From JBBDRV01 sp040905285 (GTDB lineage Bacteria > Bacteroidota > Rhodothermia > Balneolales > Balneolaceae), in assembly GCA_040905285.1 (NCBI GenBank), contig JBBDRV010000135.1, positions 1 through 6,195 on the forward strand: a DNA stretch of 6,195 bases. The letters are read 5' to 3'. Position numbers and translations under genes: made by a program. Positions 1 to 6,195 of this stretch are shown here, piece after piece. The stretch's first letter is position 1. Each line of letters starts with the position of its first letter. Under the pieces are notes generated by a model. It was not told where the DNA came from. It did no database searches and saw only the letters and a list, made by a program, of their open reading frames with translations.

Positions 1-1174
1 TTGCTACAACACCGGCACCGACCGTCCGGCCGCCTTCACGAATCGCAAATCGCAGGCCTGGCTCCATGGCCACCGGCTGAATCAAATTCACATTCAACTT
101 TACATTGTCGCCCGGCATCACCATCTCTACATCGGACGGAAGTTCACACTCGCCCGTCACATCGGTCGTACGGAAGTAGAACTGCGGACGGTACCCTTTG
201 AAAAAGGGCGTGTGACGGCCTCCCTCATCCTTGCTCAGCACATACACTTCACACTCAAACTGCTTGTGAGGGGTGATCGACCCCGGCTTGCATAAAACCA
301 TGCCCCGCTGCAACTGCTCCTTGTTGATCCCGCGAAGCAGGATCCCCGCATTGTCGCCGGCCTGACCCTCGTCCAGCAGACGGCGGAACATCTCTATGCC
401 GGTAACCACACTCTTCATCGGCTGCTCGACAATGCCCACAATCTCAATCTCTTCGTTGATCTTGACCACACCACGCTCTATCCGGCCCGTCGCTACCGTC
501 CCCCGGCCCGTAATCGAAAACACATCCTCCACCGGCATCAAAAACGGCTTGTCCACATCACGATCCGGCGTCGGAATCGTCTCGTCAACAGCCTTCATCA
601 ATTCCAGAATCTTCTCTTCCCACTTGTCCTCGCCATTCAGCGCGCCAAGGGCCGATCCCTGGATCACAGGAATGTCATCCCCGTCAAACTCATAGCTCGA
701 CAACAGCTCACGCACTTCCAGTTCCACCAGCTCAAGCAGCTCCTCGTCATCCACCAGATCCACCTTGTTCATAAACACCACGATCTGAGGAACACCCACC
801 TGGCGCGCCAAAAGAATATGCTCGCGCGTCTGCGGCATCGGTCCGTCAGTCGCCGCAACCACCAATACCGCTCCATCCATCTGCGCAGCTCCGGTAACCA
901 TGTTCTTTACATAGTCGGCGTGGCCGGGACAGTCCACATGCGCATAGTGACGGCCGTCCGTCTCATACTCAACATGGGCCGTCGCTATCGTAATGCCCCG
1001 CTCACGCTCCTCAGGGGCATTGTCAATATCCGCAAACTGCTTGGCAACCCCTCCGTAGTGCTTGGCCATAACCGTCGTGATGGCAGCCGTCAAGGTCGTC
1101 TTTCCGTGATCCACGTGACCAATCGTCCCTATGTTCACATGGGGCTTGCTACGCTGAAACTGTTCTTTTGCCAT
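1..1174 (-). CDS. tuf: Elongation factor Tu (EF-Tu), 3' end cut by window edge
   Basis: EF-Tu is the cytoplasmic GTPase that carries aminoacyl-tRNA to the ribosomal A site. The reading frame is open from ATG at 1174-1172 to the left edge and gives 391 codons; the family is usually about 395 residues, so only about four codons are missing. Visible GTPase motifs are G1 GHVDHGKT (19-26), the switch I segment RGITIATAH (59-67), G3 DCPGH (81-85, with the catalytic His85), G4 NKVD (136-139) and G5 SAL (174-176). Domain 2 runs from about 205 to 300 and contains the segment GRGTVATGRIERG. Domain 3 runs from about 302 to the edge and includes GGRHTPF and the terminal segment REGGRTVGAG. It lies 18 bases after fusA and is probably the fourth gene of the operon. 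Codons are strongly G-ending (by hand count 17 of 19 lysines are AAG, and ACG dominates threonine), unlike fusA next door. A second tuf copy elsewhere is possible but cannot be seen here. The identification is secure. Confidence 0.98.
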   Translation of the reverse strand, partial: MAKEQFQRSKPHVNIGTIGHVDHGKTTLTAAITTVMAKHYGGVAKQFADIDNAPEERERGITIATAHVEYETDGRHYAHVDCPGHADYVKNMVTGAAQMDGAVLVVAATDGPMPQTREHILLARQVGVPQIVVFMNKVDLVDDEELLELVELEVRELLSSYEFDGDDIPVIQGSALGALNGEDKWEEKILELMKAVDETIPTPDRDVDKPFLMPVEDVFSITGRGTVATGRIERGVVKINEEIEIVGIVEQPMKSVVTGIEMFRRLLDEGQAGDNAGILLRGINKEQLQRGMVLCKPGSITPHKQFECEVYVLSKDEGGRHTPFFKGYRPQFYFRTTDVTGECELPSDVEMVMPGDNVKLNVNLIQPVAMEPGLRFAIREGGRTVGAGVVA

Positions 1175-1192
1175 GACTTAAAACGTTTATAG
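1175..1192 (-). promoter_or_regulatory. fusA-tuf spacer / tuf translation leader without Shine-Dalgarno
   Basis: The 18 bases between the fusA stop and the tuf ATG read, in the gene direction, as an A/T-rich stretch ending in GTTTTAAGTC just before ATG. There is no GGAGG-like sequence at the usual distance. There is also no hairpin or T-run, so transcription presumably reads through from fusA. The A/T-rich, SD-less leader resembles initiation regions of Bacteroidota; that link is inference. Confidence 0.5.
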
Positions 1193-3337
1193 TTATTTTT
1201 GTTCTTCAATTATTTCAAGTGCTTTATTCGCAGGCACTTCAGAATACTCGGAAAATTCCATTGAGTATGCAGCTCTACCCTGGGTGAGGGATCTCAGATC
1301 GGTAGAATAGCCAAACATTTCAGACAGGGGCACTTTTGCCCTTACAACAGATCCTTCCGGGCTGTTATCCATTTTGCCGATAATTCCCCTCCGGCCGTTA
1401 ATGTCCCCGATTACATCTCCCATATACTCTTCAGGGGTGGTAATTTCCACATCCATAATCGGTTCCAGCAATTTGGGGTCCGCTTTCTTTGCAGAATTCC
1501 TGAACGAAAGCCTTGCACACAGTTCAAAACTGAACGCATCCGAATCGACATCATGATAGGAACCGTCAAACAGCCGCACTCCAATATTCTGTGCAGAATA
1601 GTTTGCCTGAATGCCCGACTGCATTGACTCGCGAAAACCCTTCTCGACAGATGAAATAAATTCCCGCGGAATATTACCGCCTACAATCTCATCGATAAAC
1701 TTGAAGCCTTCGCTTACGGTCACCTTCTTGTCATCATCTTCATACTGGTCAAAATGGTCAATAGGACCGATTTCAAACTCCATATCGGCAAATTTTCCAC
1801 GGCCGCCTGTTTGCTTCTTGTATATTTCCCGGTGGGTAACAGGTTTGGAAATGGTTTCACGATAAGAGACCTGCGGCGCCCCTACATTGGCCTCTACTTT
1901 AAATTCCCGCTTTAACCTGTCAACAATAATTTCCAGGTGAAGCTCACCCATCCCCGCAATTGTCGTCTGGCCTGTCTCGTCATCCGTCTTCACTTTAAAT
2001 GTAGGGTCTTCTTCTGATAACTTGATAAGTCCGACAGTAAGCTTATCCGCATCCGCCTTGGATTTCGGCTCCACAGCAAGTTTGATGACAGGCTCCGGAA
2101 AAGAAATCTGCTCAAGAAGTATCGGTGAATCCACATCACAGAACGTATCGCCTGTCCGTACTTCTTTCACCCCGACAGCAGCGGCAATGTCCCCGGCACG
2201 TACGATGTCAATATCCTTTTTGTCATTGGCATGCATCTCGAGAAGCCGCCCGATCCGCTCTTTTTTCCCGGTAGAAGAGTTCAGAATATAGGAGCCTTTT
2301 TCCAGTGTACCGGAATAAACACGGAAGAATGTCAGTTTCCCAACATAAGTATCCGTCATAATCTTAAAGGCAAGCGCAGAAAACGGCTCTTCCACATCCG
2401 GCTTCCGGATCAGCTTTTTACTTTCATCTTTGGGGTCCAGGCCGTTGACAGGCTCAACATCCAGGGGGCTTGGCAGATATTCAATGACTTTGTCCAGCAG
2501 AATCTGAACGCCCTTGTTTTTAAGCGCGGTTCCGCACAAAACCGGGGTAATGTCTCTTGCCAGAGTAGCCATTCTGATAGCGCCCTCGATCTCCTCTCCA
2601 CTGATCTCCTCTTCCATGAGGTACTTCTCCATCAGGGAATCATCATGATCCGCAATAGACTCGATCATAAGCTTATGATACTCTTCTGCTTTTTCCCTGA
2701 GATCTTCCGGTATGTCAATTTCATCATACTTTGCACCGAGAGATTCATCATCCCATATAATACCTTTCATATTGATAAGGTCGACAACCCCGCGAAATTT
2801 TTCTTCTGATCCGATCGGAATCTGAATCGGAATGGGATTCGCCTTGAGTTTGCTCCTCATCTGTTCGATAACATTATAAAAATCAGCACCCGTCCGATCC
2901 ATCTTGTTGACAAATGCCATGCGCGGCACGTTGTACTTGTTCGCCTGCCTCCATACTGTCTCGGACTGAGGCTGAACAGCTCCGACAGAGCAGAAAACAC
3001 CGATAGCACCGTCAAGAACACGCAGTGAACGCTCTACCTCAACAGTAAAATCCACGTGGCCCGGCGTGTCTATGATGTTTATCCGGTGATCTTTCCAGAT
3101 GCAGTGAGTCGCAGCGGATGTAATCGTTATACCCCGCTCCTGCTCCTGCTCCATCCAGTCCATGGTTGCGGCGCCGTCGTGCACTTCACCCATCCGGTGA
3201 CTGCGGCCTGTATAGAAAAGAACCCTCTCCGTAACAGTCGTTTTCCCGGCATCGATATGAGCCATAATACCGATGTTACGGGTCCGCTTCATGCGGTCAA
3301 TAATTTTAGGATCTACTTTTGTCGTTACTTCAGACAT
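1193..3337 (-). CDS. fusA: Elongation factor G (EF-G)
   Basis: EF-G is the GTPase that drives tRNA-mRNA translocation after peptide bond formation and, with ribosome recycling factor, helps split the ribosome. The 714-residue product is complete and close to the usual 690-715. GTPase motifs are G1 AHIDAGKT (26-33), G2 within RGITITSAAT (68-77), G3 DTPGH (90-94), G4 NKMD (144-147) and G5 GTAL (269-272). The G' insert lies at about 166-262. Domain II starts near 310 (FSALAFKIMTD), domain III carries GMGELHLEI, domain IV includes the TGGRGKFA segment and the RLFDGSYHDVDS region, and domain V ends the protein with the conserved GYSTDLRSLTQGRA. The RGITITSAAT switch and the place between rpsG and tuf mark it as the canonical translocase rather than a specialised paralogue. 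The ATG is chosen because the family N-terminus and a 26-base spacer from rpsG both fit. Codon use is mixed: in a sample of 15 lysines near the N-terminus I count 8 AAA and 7 AAG. No frameshift is seen. Confidence 0.99.
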   Translation of the reverse strand: MSEVTTKVDPKIIDRMKRTRNIGIMAHIDAGKTTVTERVLFYTGRSHRMGEVHDGAATMDWMEQEQERGITITSAATHCIWKDHRINIIDTPGHVDFTVEVERSLRVLDGAIGVFCSVGAVQPQSETVWRQANKYNVPRMAFVNKMDRTGADFYNVIEQMRSKLKANPIPIQIPIGSEEKFRGVVDLINMKGIIWDDESLGAKYDEIDIPEDLREKAEEYHKLMIESIADHDDSLMEKYLMEEEISGEEIEGAIRMATLARDITPVLCGTALKNKGVQILLDKVIEYLPSPLDVEPVNGLDPKDESKKLIRKPDVEEPFSALAFKIMTDTYVGKLTFFRVYSGTLEKGSYILNSSTGKKERIGRLLEMHANDKKDIDIVRAGDIAAAVGVKEVRTGDTFCDVDSPILLEQISFPEPVIKLAVEPKSKADADKLTVGLIKLSEEDPTFKVKTDDETGQTTIAGMGELHLEIIVDRLKREFKVEANVGAPQVSYRETISKPVTHREIYKKQTGGRGKFADMEFEIGPIDHFDQYEDDDKKVTVSEGFKFIDEIVGGNIPREFISSVEKGFRESMQSGIQANYSAQNIGVRLFDGSYHDVDSDAFSFELCARLSFRNSAKKADPKLLEPIMDVEITTPEEYMGDVIGDINGRRGIIGKMDNSPEGSVVRAKVPLSEMFGYSTDLRSLTQGRAAYSMEFSEYSEVPANKALEIIEEQK

Positions 3338-3363
3338 TTCTTTACTCGTTTAAATCGTTTTTT
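3338..3363 (-). promoter_or_regulatory. rpsG-fusA spacer / fusA translation leader
   Basis: These 26 bases separate the rpsG stop from the fusA ATG. In the gene direction the sequence ends CGAGTAAAGAA before ATG. AAAGAA is at best a weak purine stretch, and no GGAGG core is present. There is no terminator hairpin, which supports co-transcription of rpsG and fusA. Confidence 0.45.
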
Positions 3364-3831
3364 TTAAAACCTGAAATGAGCGAAAGCTTTGTTTGCCTCG
3401 GCCATTCGGTGTGCCTCATCCTTTTTACGTATGGCACCCCCTTCGCTGTTCGCAGCATCCATCAATTCGCGCGACAGACGCAATGCCATTGACTTGTCAT
3501 TCCTGGAGCGCGTGGCGTTGATAATCCACCGTATGCTCAGCGCTGTTCCGCGGCCGGCCCGAACTTCAATAGGCACCTGATACGTTGCACCTCCAACTCT
3601 TCTTGAACGAACTTCAACTACAGGAGTTGTGTTACTCAGTGCATTTTTGAACACATCGATCGGGGTTTCCCCGGTCTTCTCTTCTATAATTTCAAAAGCC
3701 TGATATAAAATTTTCCGCGCAACATTCTTTTTACCGTCGCGCATCAGGCTGTTCACAAAACGGGTCACCAGTTTGTCCTGAAACACCGGATCAGGCTGAA
3801 CATCTCTTATCTCTGCTGTTCTTCTGCGCAT
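3364..3831 (-). CDS. rpsG: 30S ribosomal protein S7
   Basis: S7 is a primary 16S rRNA-binding protein that starts assembly of the 3' major domain (the 30S head) and contacts the E-site tRNA region. The 155-residue product has the family's usual length and is complete. It begins MRRRTAEIRDVQPDP and contains the conserved RFVNSLMRDGKK helix (24-35). The beta-hairpin region VEVRSRRVGGATYQVP lies at 72-87, followed by RAGRGTALSIRWI, and the C-terminal segment is EAHRMAEANKAFAHFRF. The ATG at 3831-3829 matches the family N-terminus. It lies 30 bases after rpsL and 26 before fusA, in conserved str operon order. In E. coli, S7 represses this operon by binding the rpsL-rpsG spacer; the short spacer here leaves little room for that element. 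Confidence 0.99.
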   Translation of the reverse strand: MRRRTAEIRDVQPDPVFQDKLVTRFVNSLMRDGKKNVARKILYQAFEIIEEKTGETPIDVFKNALSNTTPVVEVRSRRVGGATYQVPIEVRAGRGTALSIRWIINATRSRNDKSMALRLSRELMDAANSEGGAIRKKDEAHRMAEANKAFAHFRF

Positions 3832-3861
3832 ATTATCAGTTGAAAATTTAAAATCTTAAAA
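3832..3861 (-). promoter_or_regulatory. rpsL-rpsG spacer / rpsG translation leader without Shine-Dalgarno
   Basis: These 30 bases between the rpsL stop and the rpsG ATG are nearly all A and T in the gene direction and end CAACTGATAAT before ATG. No Shine-Dalgarno core is visible. E. coli has a spacer of about 100 bases here that folds into the S7 repressor-binding site; no comparable structure can fit in this one. Confidence 0.45.
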
Positions 3862-4236
3862 TTACCCTTTCGGCTTTTTCGTACCGTAATGACTGCGACC
3901 CTGCTTACGGTCCTCAACCCCGGCAGTATCGAGAGTCCCACGCACGATATGGTAACGTACACCCGGCAAATCTTTCACACGTCCGCCGCGAATCAATACA
4001 ATACTGTGTTCCTGCAGATTATGGCCTTCTCCCGGTATATATGCAGAAACTTCAATGCCATTCGTTAAACGCACACGGGCAACTTTACGAAGCGCTGAAT
4101 TGGGCTTCTTGGGTGTGGTAGTGTAAACACGGGTACAGACCCCCCTCTTCTGCGGACAGTTCTGCAGCGCGGGAGCCGTTGTTTTACTCGTCTTACTTTT
4201 TCTACCTTTGCGAATTAATTGTTGTATTGTAGGCAC
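3862..4236 (-). CDS. rpsL: 30S ribosomal protein S12, GTG start
   Basis: S12 sits at the decoding centre of the 30S subunit, affects translational accuracy and is the classic streptomycin-resistance target. Starting at GTG (4236-4234), the product has 124 residues and begins PTIQQLIRKGR after the initiator, exactly as expected for the family. Conserved blocks are CPQKRGVCTRVYTTTPKKPN (27-46), GEGHNLQEHS (69-78), RGGRVKDLPGVRYH (83-96) and the end SHYGTKKPKG. Lys43 and Lys88 are the wild-type, streptomycin-sensitive residues. Asp89 is the site that RimO methylthiolates in E. coli. An in-frame ATG at 4287-4285 would add 17 residues with no family likeness (beginning MLLSCQALEF), so I reject it. 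No Shine-Dalgarno precedes the GTG. It is the first gene of the operon as seen here, and a candidate promoter lies about 40-70 bases upstream. Confidence 0.97.
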   Translation of the reverse strand: MPTIQQLIRKGRKSKTSKTTAPALQNCPQKRGVCTRVYTTTPKKPNSALRKVARVRLTNGIEVSAYIPGEGHNLQEHSIVLIRGGRVKDLPGVRYHIVRGTLDTAGVEDRKQGRSHYGTKKPKG

Positions 4237-4269
4237 GGATTTACAGTTTGGTTTCGTGAATTCAAGAGC

Positions 4270-4297
4270 TTGACAAGATAACAACATTTAATCTTTG
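4270..4297 (+). promoter_or_regulatory. Candidate recG promoter
   Basis: On the plus strand a perfect TTGACA lies at 4270-4275. Counting TTG at 4270-4272, 17 bases then lead to AATCTTTG (4290-4297), which differs at one position from the Bacteroidota -7 element TAnnTTTG. The sigma70-type -10 at the standard spacing (CTTTGA) is poor. The site would give a leader of about 120 bases before recG and would overlap the candidate promoter of the opposite strand. Confidence 0.25.
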
Positions 4298-4304
4298 ATA
4301 TCAA
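4273..4304 (-). promoter_or_regulatory. Candidate str operon promoter
   Basis: On the minus strand, TTGATA (4304-4299) is followed by 17 bases and then TTATCT (4281-4276). With a one-base shift this gives TATCTT, a four-of-six match to TATAAT. Under the Bacteroidota pattern (TTG, 17-23 bases, TAnnTTTG), TTG at 4304-4302 is followed by 21 bases and then TATCTTGT, a partial match. Either reading would start transcription about 30 bases before the rpsL GTG. The match is weak in both schemes, and A/T-rich DNA gives chance matches easily. Confidence 0.3.
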
Positions 4305-4305
4305 A
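4294..4305. repeat. 12-bp perfect palindrome TTTGATATCAAA
   Basis: The 12 bases equal their own reverse complement and are flanked by C on both sides, so the symmetry stops there. The palindrome overlaps the putative -35 of the rpsL-side promoter and the -7 of the recG-side promoter, so it could be an operator for a dimeric regulator. It could also be chance in A/T-rich DNA; no regulator family is recognised from it. Confidence 0.4.
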
Positions 4306-4401
4306 CCTGATAAACGATTTATTTTAGATAACAGGAACTGCAGCACCTTCCATGCTTTGGATTCGTTTTTAAATGGAAAAAACCAACTAATTAATGATTA
4401 A

Positions 4402-4415
4402 CTGATATATATCAG
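4402..4415. repeat. 14-bp perfect palindrome CTGATATATATCAG
   Basis: The 14 bases are fully self-complementary and end 9 bases before the preferred recG start codon. As DNA this could be an operator. As RNA it could form only a weak stem with almost no loop, so it is not a terminator and has no T-run after it. Its place directly before recG is suggestive but nothing more. Confidence 0.4.
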
Positions 4416-4424
4416 AATATCGAT

Positions 4425-6195
4425 TTGAATTTGACCAAATTACCAGATATGTCGGCCGGACGCATAAACGCACTGCAAAAGTCCGGCATCGAGACCGCGG
4501 AAGATCTGCTGATGTTTTTTCCCAACAGGTATATCGACCGGACGAGTGTCCATCCGATAGGAGACCTGACCGGAAACGGAGAGACCGTTGCTGTGACAGG
4601 CCGCATTTCCCATATCCGTGAACAGGGCCGTGGCAGAAAAAAACGGCTCGAGGTTATTGTCAAAGACGAAACAGGCTCTGTCAAAGGAGTCTGGTTCAGA
4701 GGGGCGGGGTATTTTCGCAGGCTTTTCAGGCAGGGCAGCCTCATCTCTTTTTACGGTACCGTCCGGCGATTCGGAAAAGATCTGTCGATGGCCCATCCGG
4801 AAGTGGATATTCTCAAGTCAGAAGCGGATGCTGAGGCCTTGCAGCGGATCGTGCCGGTCTATCCGGGTAACAAAAAATTCTCAAGTGCCCGCATCAGCCA
4901 TAAACTGATCCATACCTGGGTCAATATTATTCTCGGCCAGATCCGCACTGCCGAATTCCTGCCGGAAAGCGTACTGGGGAAATACTCCTATCCCGACCGG
5001 CAACAGTCCTTGTATATGATCCACAACCCTGAGACGATGGCTCAGGCTGAAACCGCCCTCAGCCGTTTTAAATTCGAAGAGCTTTTTCTATTCGTACTCG
5101 GCATGGCAAGACTCCGGCAGGTGCACTTCGAACGCCATCAGGGACTGAAATTCTCGGATAATTCGGGTCACGCATCCCATTTTCTTGAGAATCTGATTCC
5201 ATTCAACCTCACTGACGGTCAAAAGTCAGCGCTCGGAGAGATAAGAACGGACCTTTTTTCGGGGATACAGATGCACCGCCTCATTCAGGGAGATGTCGGT
5301 GCCGGGAAAACGGTGATTGCCATTGCCGCAATTCTTCTGGCTATAGATAACGGATACCAGGCCGTCTTCATGGCACCGACCGAGATACTGGCAGAACAGC
5401 ATTATCATACGCTGTCAAAGTACCTGGAAAAGCTTGATCTGCAAATCCGGCTGCTGACCGGAGGACAGAACAGGAAGCTGCGGGCTGACCATCTTGCCTC
5501 GGTCTCCGGAGGAAAATGCCAGATCGCCGTCGGAACACATGCCATTATCCAGGAAAATGTCATCTTCCATAATCTGGGACTTGCCGTCATTGACGAGCAG
5601 CACCGGTTTGGTGTAAAACAGCGTGCGGAAATCCTTAAAAAGGGAAACCATCCTCATCTGCTGGTCATGTCAGCCACACCCATTCCCAGGTCACTTGCCC
5701 TGTCTGTCTACAGCGATCTGGATATTTCCATCGTCAGGGGACTTCCGGCCGGACGCAAACCGGTACGTACGGCTGTCCGCTCTGATAAAAAGCGGGAAGA
5801 AGTCTATGCTTTTCTGCAGCAGAATATAACGGAGGGAGGCCAGGCCTACATTGTGTACCCGCTGGTTGAAGAGTCTGAAGCGATGGACCTTCAGGATGCC
5901 ACCATGGGTTTTGAAAAAATCCGCAAACGTTTTCCGGATGCGGAGGTCGGCCTGATTCACGGGCGTCTGAAAAGTGAGGAGAAAGAAGCTGCAATGAAGC
6001 GCTTTTACAGCGGACAGCTTCAAATACTGGTTTCCACAACCGTCATTGAGGTTGGAGTGGACGTATCCAATGCCAATGTGATGATTATAGAGCATGCCGA
6101 ACGTTTTGGCCTGTCCCAGCTGCATCAGTTAAGGGGCCGCATAGGACGGGGCAAACGGCAAAGCTACTGCATTCTGATGGCCGGCGGCAAGATAA
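4425..6195 (+). CDS. recG: ATP-dependent DNA helicase RecG, 3' end cut by window edge, probable TTG start
   Basis: RecG is a superfamily 2 double-stranded DNA translocase that remodels stalled replication forks and branch-migrates recombination intermediates. Numbered from TTG 4425, 590 codons are present out of the usual 680-700 or so. The N-terminal part has the LPDMSAGR segment (family LPGVGPKR) near 6-13. An OB-fold wedge domain lies at about 60-130, ending GTVRRFGKDLSMAHPEVD. Helicase motifs are Walker A GDVGAGKT (289-296), Ia APTEILAEQH, II DEQH (390-393), III SATPIPR (416-422), IV region HGRLKSEEK (from 512), V STTVIEVGVDV (from 537) and VI QLRGRIGRG (568-576). About 100 C-terminal residues lie beyond the window. 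The first in-frame ATG (4449) would cut the conserved LPxM motif; the frame is open back to a TGA at 4395-4397 with no ATG, so TTG at 4425 or 4431 is the likely start. No frameshift is seen. It is divergent from the str operon. Confidence 0.97.
   Translation, partial: MNLTKLPDMSAGRINALQKSGIETAEDLLMFFPNRYIDRTSVHPIGDLTGNGETVAVTGRISHIREQGRGRKKRLEVIVKDETGSVKGVWFRGAGYFRRLFRQGSLISFYGTVRRFGKDLSMAHPEVDILKSEADAEALQRIVPVYPGNKKFSSARISHKLIHTWVNIILGQIRTAEFLPESVLGKYSYPDRQQSLYMIHNPETMAQAETALSRFKFEELFLFVLGMARLRQVHFERHQGLKFSDNSGHASHFLENLIPFNLTDGQKSALGEIRTDLFSGIQMHRLIQGDVGAGKTVIAIAAILLAIDNGYQAVFMAPTEILAEQHYHTLSKYLEKLDLQIRLLTGGQNRKLRADHLASVSGGKCQIAVGTHAIIQENVIFHNLGLAVIDEQHRFGVKQRAEILKKGNHPHLLVMSATPIPRSLALSVYSDLDISIVRGLPAGRKPVRTAVRSDKKREEVYAFLQQNITEGGQAYIVYPLVEESEAMDLQDATMGFEKIRKRFPDAEVGLIHGRLKSEEKEAAMKRFYSGQLQILVSTTVIEVGVDVSNANVMIIEHAERFGLSQLHQLRGRIGRGKRQSYCILMAGGKI

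Larger units (their letters stand above)
4237..4424. other. Divergent intergenic region between rpsL and recG
   Basis: This A/T-rich stretch of 188 bases separates two divergent genes and must hold the promoters of both unless the str operon is read from elsewhere. It contains two perfect palindromes (4294-4305 and 4402-4415) and weak promoter-like sequences on both strands. No RNA gene and no convincing small open frame is visible. The in-frame upstream ATG of rpsL (4287) falls here but lacks family support. Confidence 0.7.

Noticed and set aside
818..1192. Open frame of 124 codons on the plus strand opposite the 5' part of tuf
   Set aside because: It is antisense to the EF-Tu GTPase domain and arginine-rich, with no family likeness; a shadow of tuf.
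2410..2601. Second minus-strand frame inside fusA that could suggest a frameshift
   Set aside because: The fusA frame is continuous and carries all EF-G motifs through this stretch; the other frame is chance.
2231..2809. Open frame of 192 codons on the plus strand inside fusA
   Set aside because: It lies wholly antisense to conserved EF-G codons and its product has no recognisable domain. Long antisense frames are common opposite conserved genes.
4402..4415. Palindrome as a rho-independent terminator
   Set aside because: It is A/T-rich with no loop and no following T-run, and it lies between divergent gene starts where no terminator is needed.
4412..4796. Two overlapping minus-strand frames opposite the start of recG
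   Set aside because: The plus strand here encodes the recognisable RecG N-terminal and wedge domains. The antisense products are unlike any family I know.
5691..6125. Minus-strand frame of 144 codons opposite the RecG helicase domain
   Set aside because: The plus-strand frame carries helicase motifs IV to VI in perfect order, so this is a shadow frame.
1..6195. Hidden novel system, mobile element or CRISPR array
   Set aside because: About 97% of the window is accounted for by five conserved housekeeping genes. No repeats with spacers, transposase fragments or unexplained coding regions remain.

Overview
The window is a housekeeping stretch of a bacterial chromosome. It holds the streptomycin (str) operon on the minus strand and a divergent recG on the plus strand. 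I see no mobile element, CRISPR array, RNA gene, toxin-antitoxin pair or defence system. The parts that may repay a second look are gene starts, regulatory signals and codon use.

Organism: the proteins and gene leaders suggest a member of the Bacteroidota/Balneolota/Chlorobiota (FCB) group with a genome of about 50% GC. EF-Tu has the FCB-like G5 region SALGALNG and the N-terminus MAKEQFQRSKPHVN. None of the gene starts has a clear Shine-Dalgarno sequence, and the leaders are A/T-rich, as is usual for Bacteroidota. This placement is inference from motifs, not from a search.

Layout: reading leftward from about 4300, the minus strand carries rpsL (S12, 4236-3862), rpsG (S7, 3831-3364), fusA (EF-G, 3337-1193) and tuf (EF-Tu, from 1174 and cut by the left edge about four codons before its expected end). 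The spacers are 30, 26 and 18 bases, with no terminator-like hairpin, so the four genes look co-transcribed. Positions 4237-4424 form an A/T-rich divergent intergenic region with two perfect palindromes and weak candidate promoters in both directions. From about 4425 the plus strand carries recG, whose frame stays open to the right edge; roughly the last 100 residues are outside the window.

How the genes work together: S12 and S7 are 30S ribosomal proteins of the decoding centre and the head. EF-Tu delivers aminoacyl-tRNA and EF-G drives translocation, so the operon supplies ribosome components and the elongation GTPases together. RecG is a DNA branch-migration helicase with no direct link to translation; its place here is simply a divergent neighbour.

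Points of note: rpsL most likely starts with GTG, and recG most likely with TTG upstream of the first ATG. tuf has clearly more G-ending codons than the adjacent fusA. The rpsL-rpsG spacer is too short for an E. coli-like S7 autoregulatory element.
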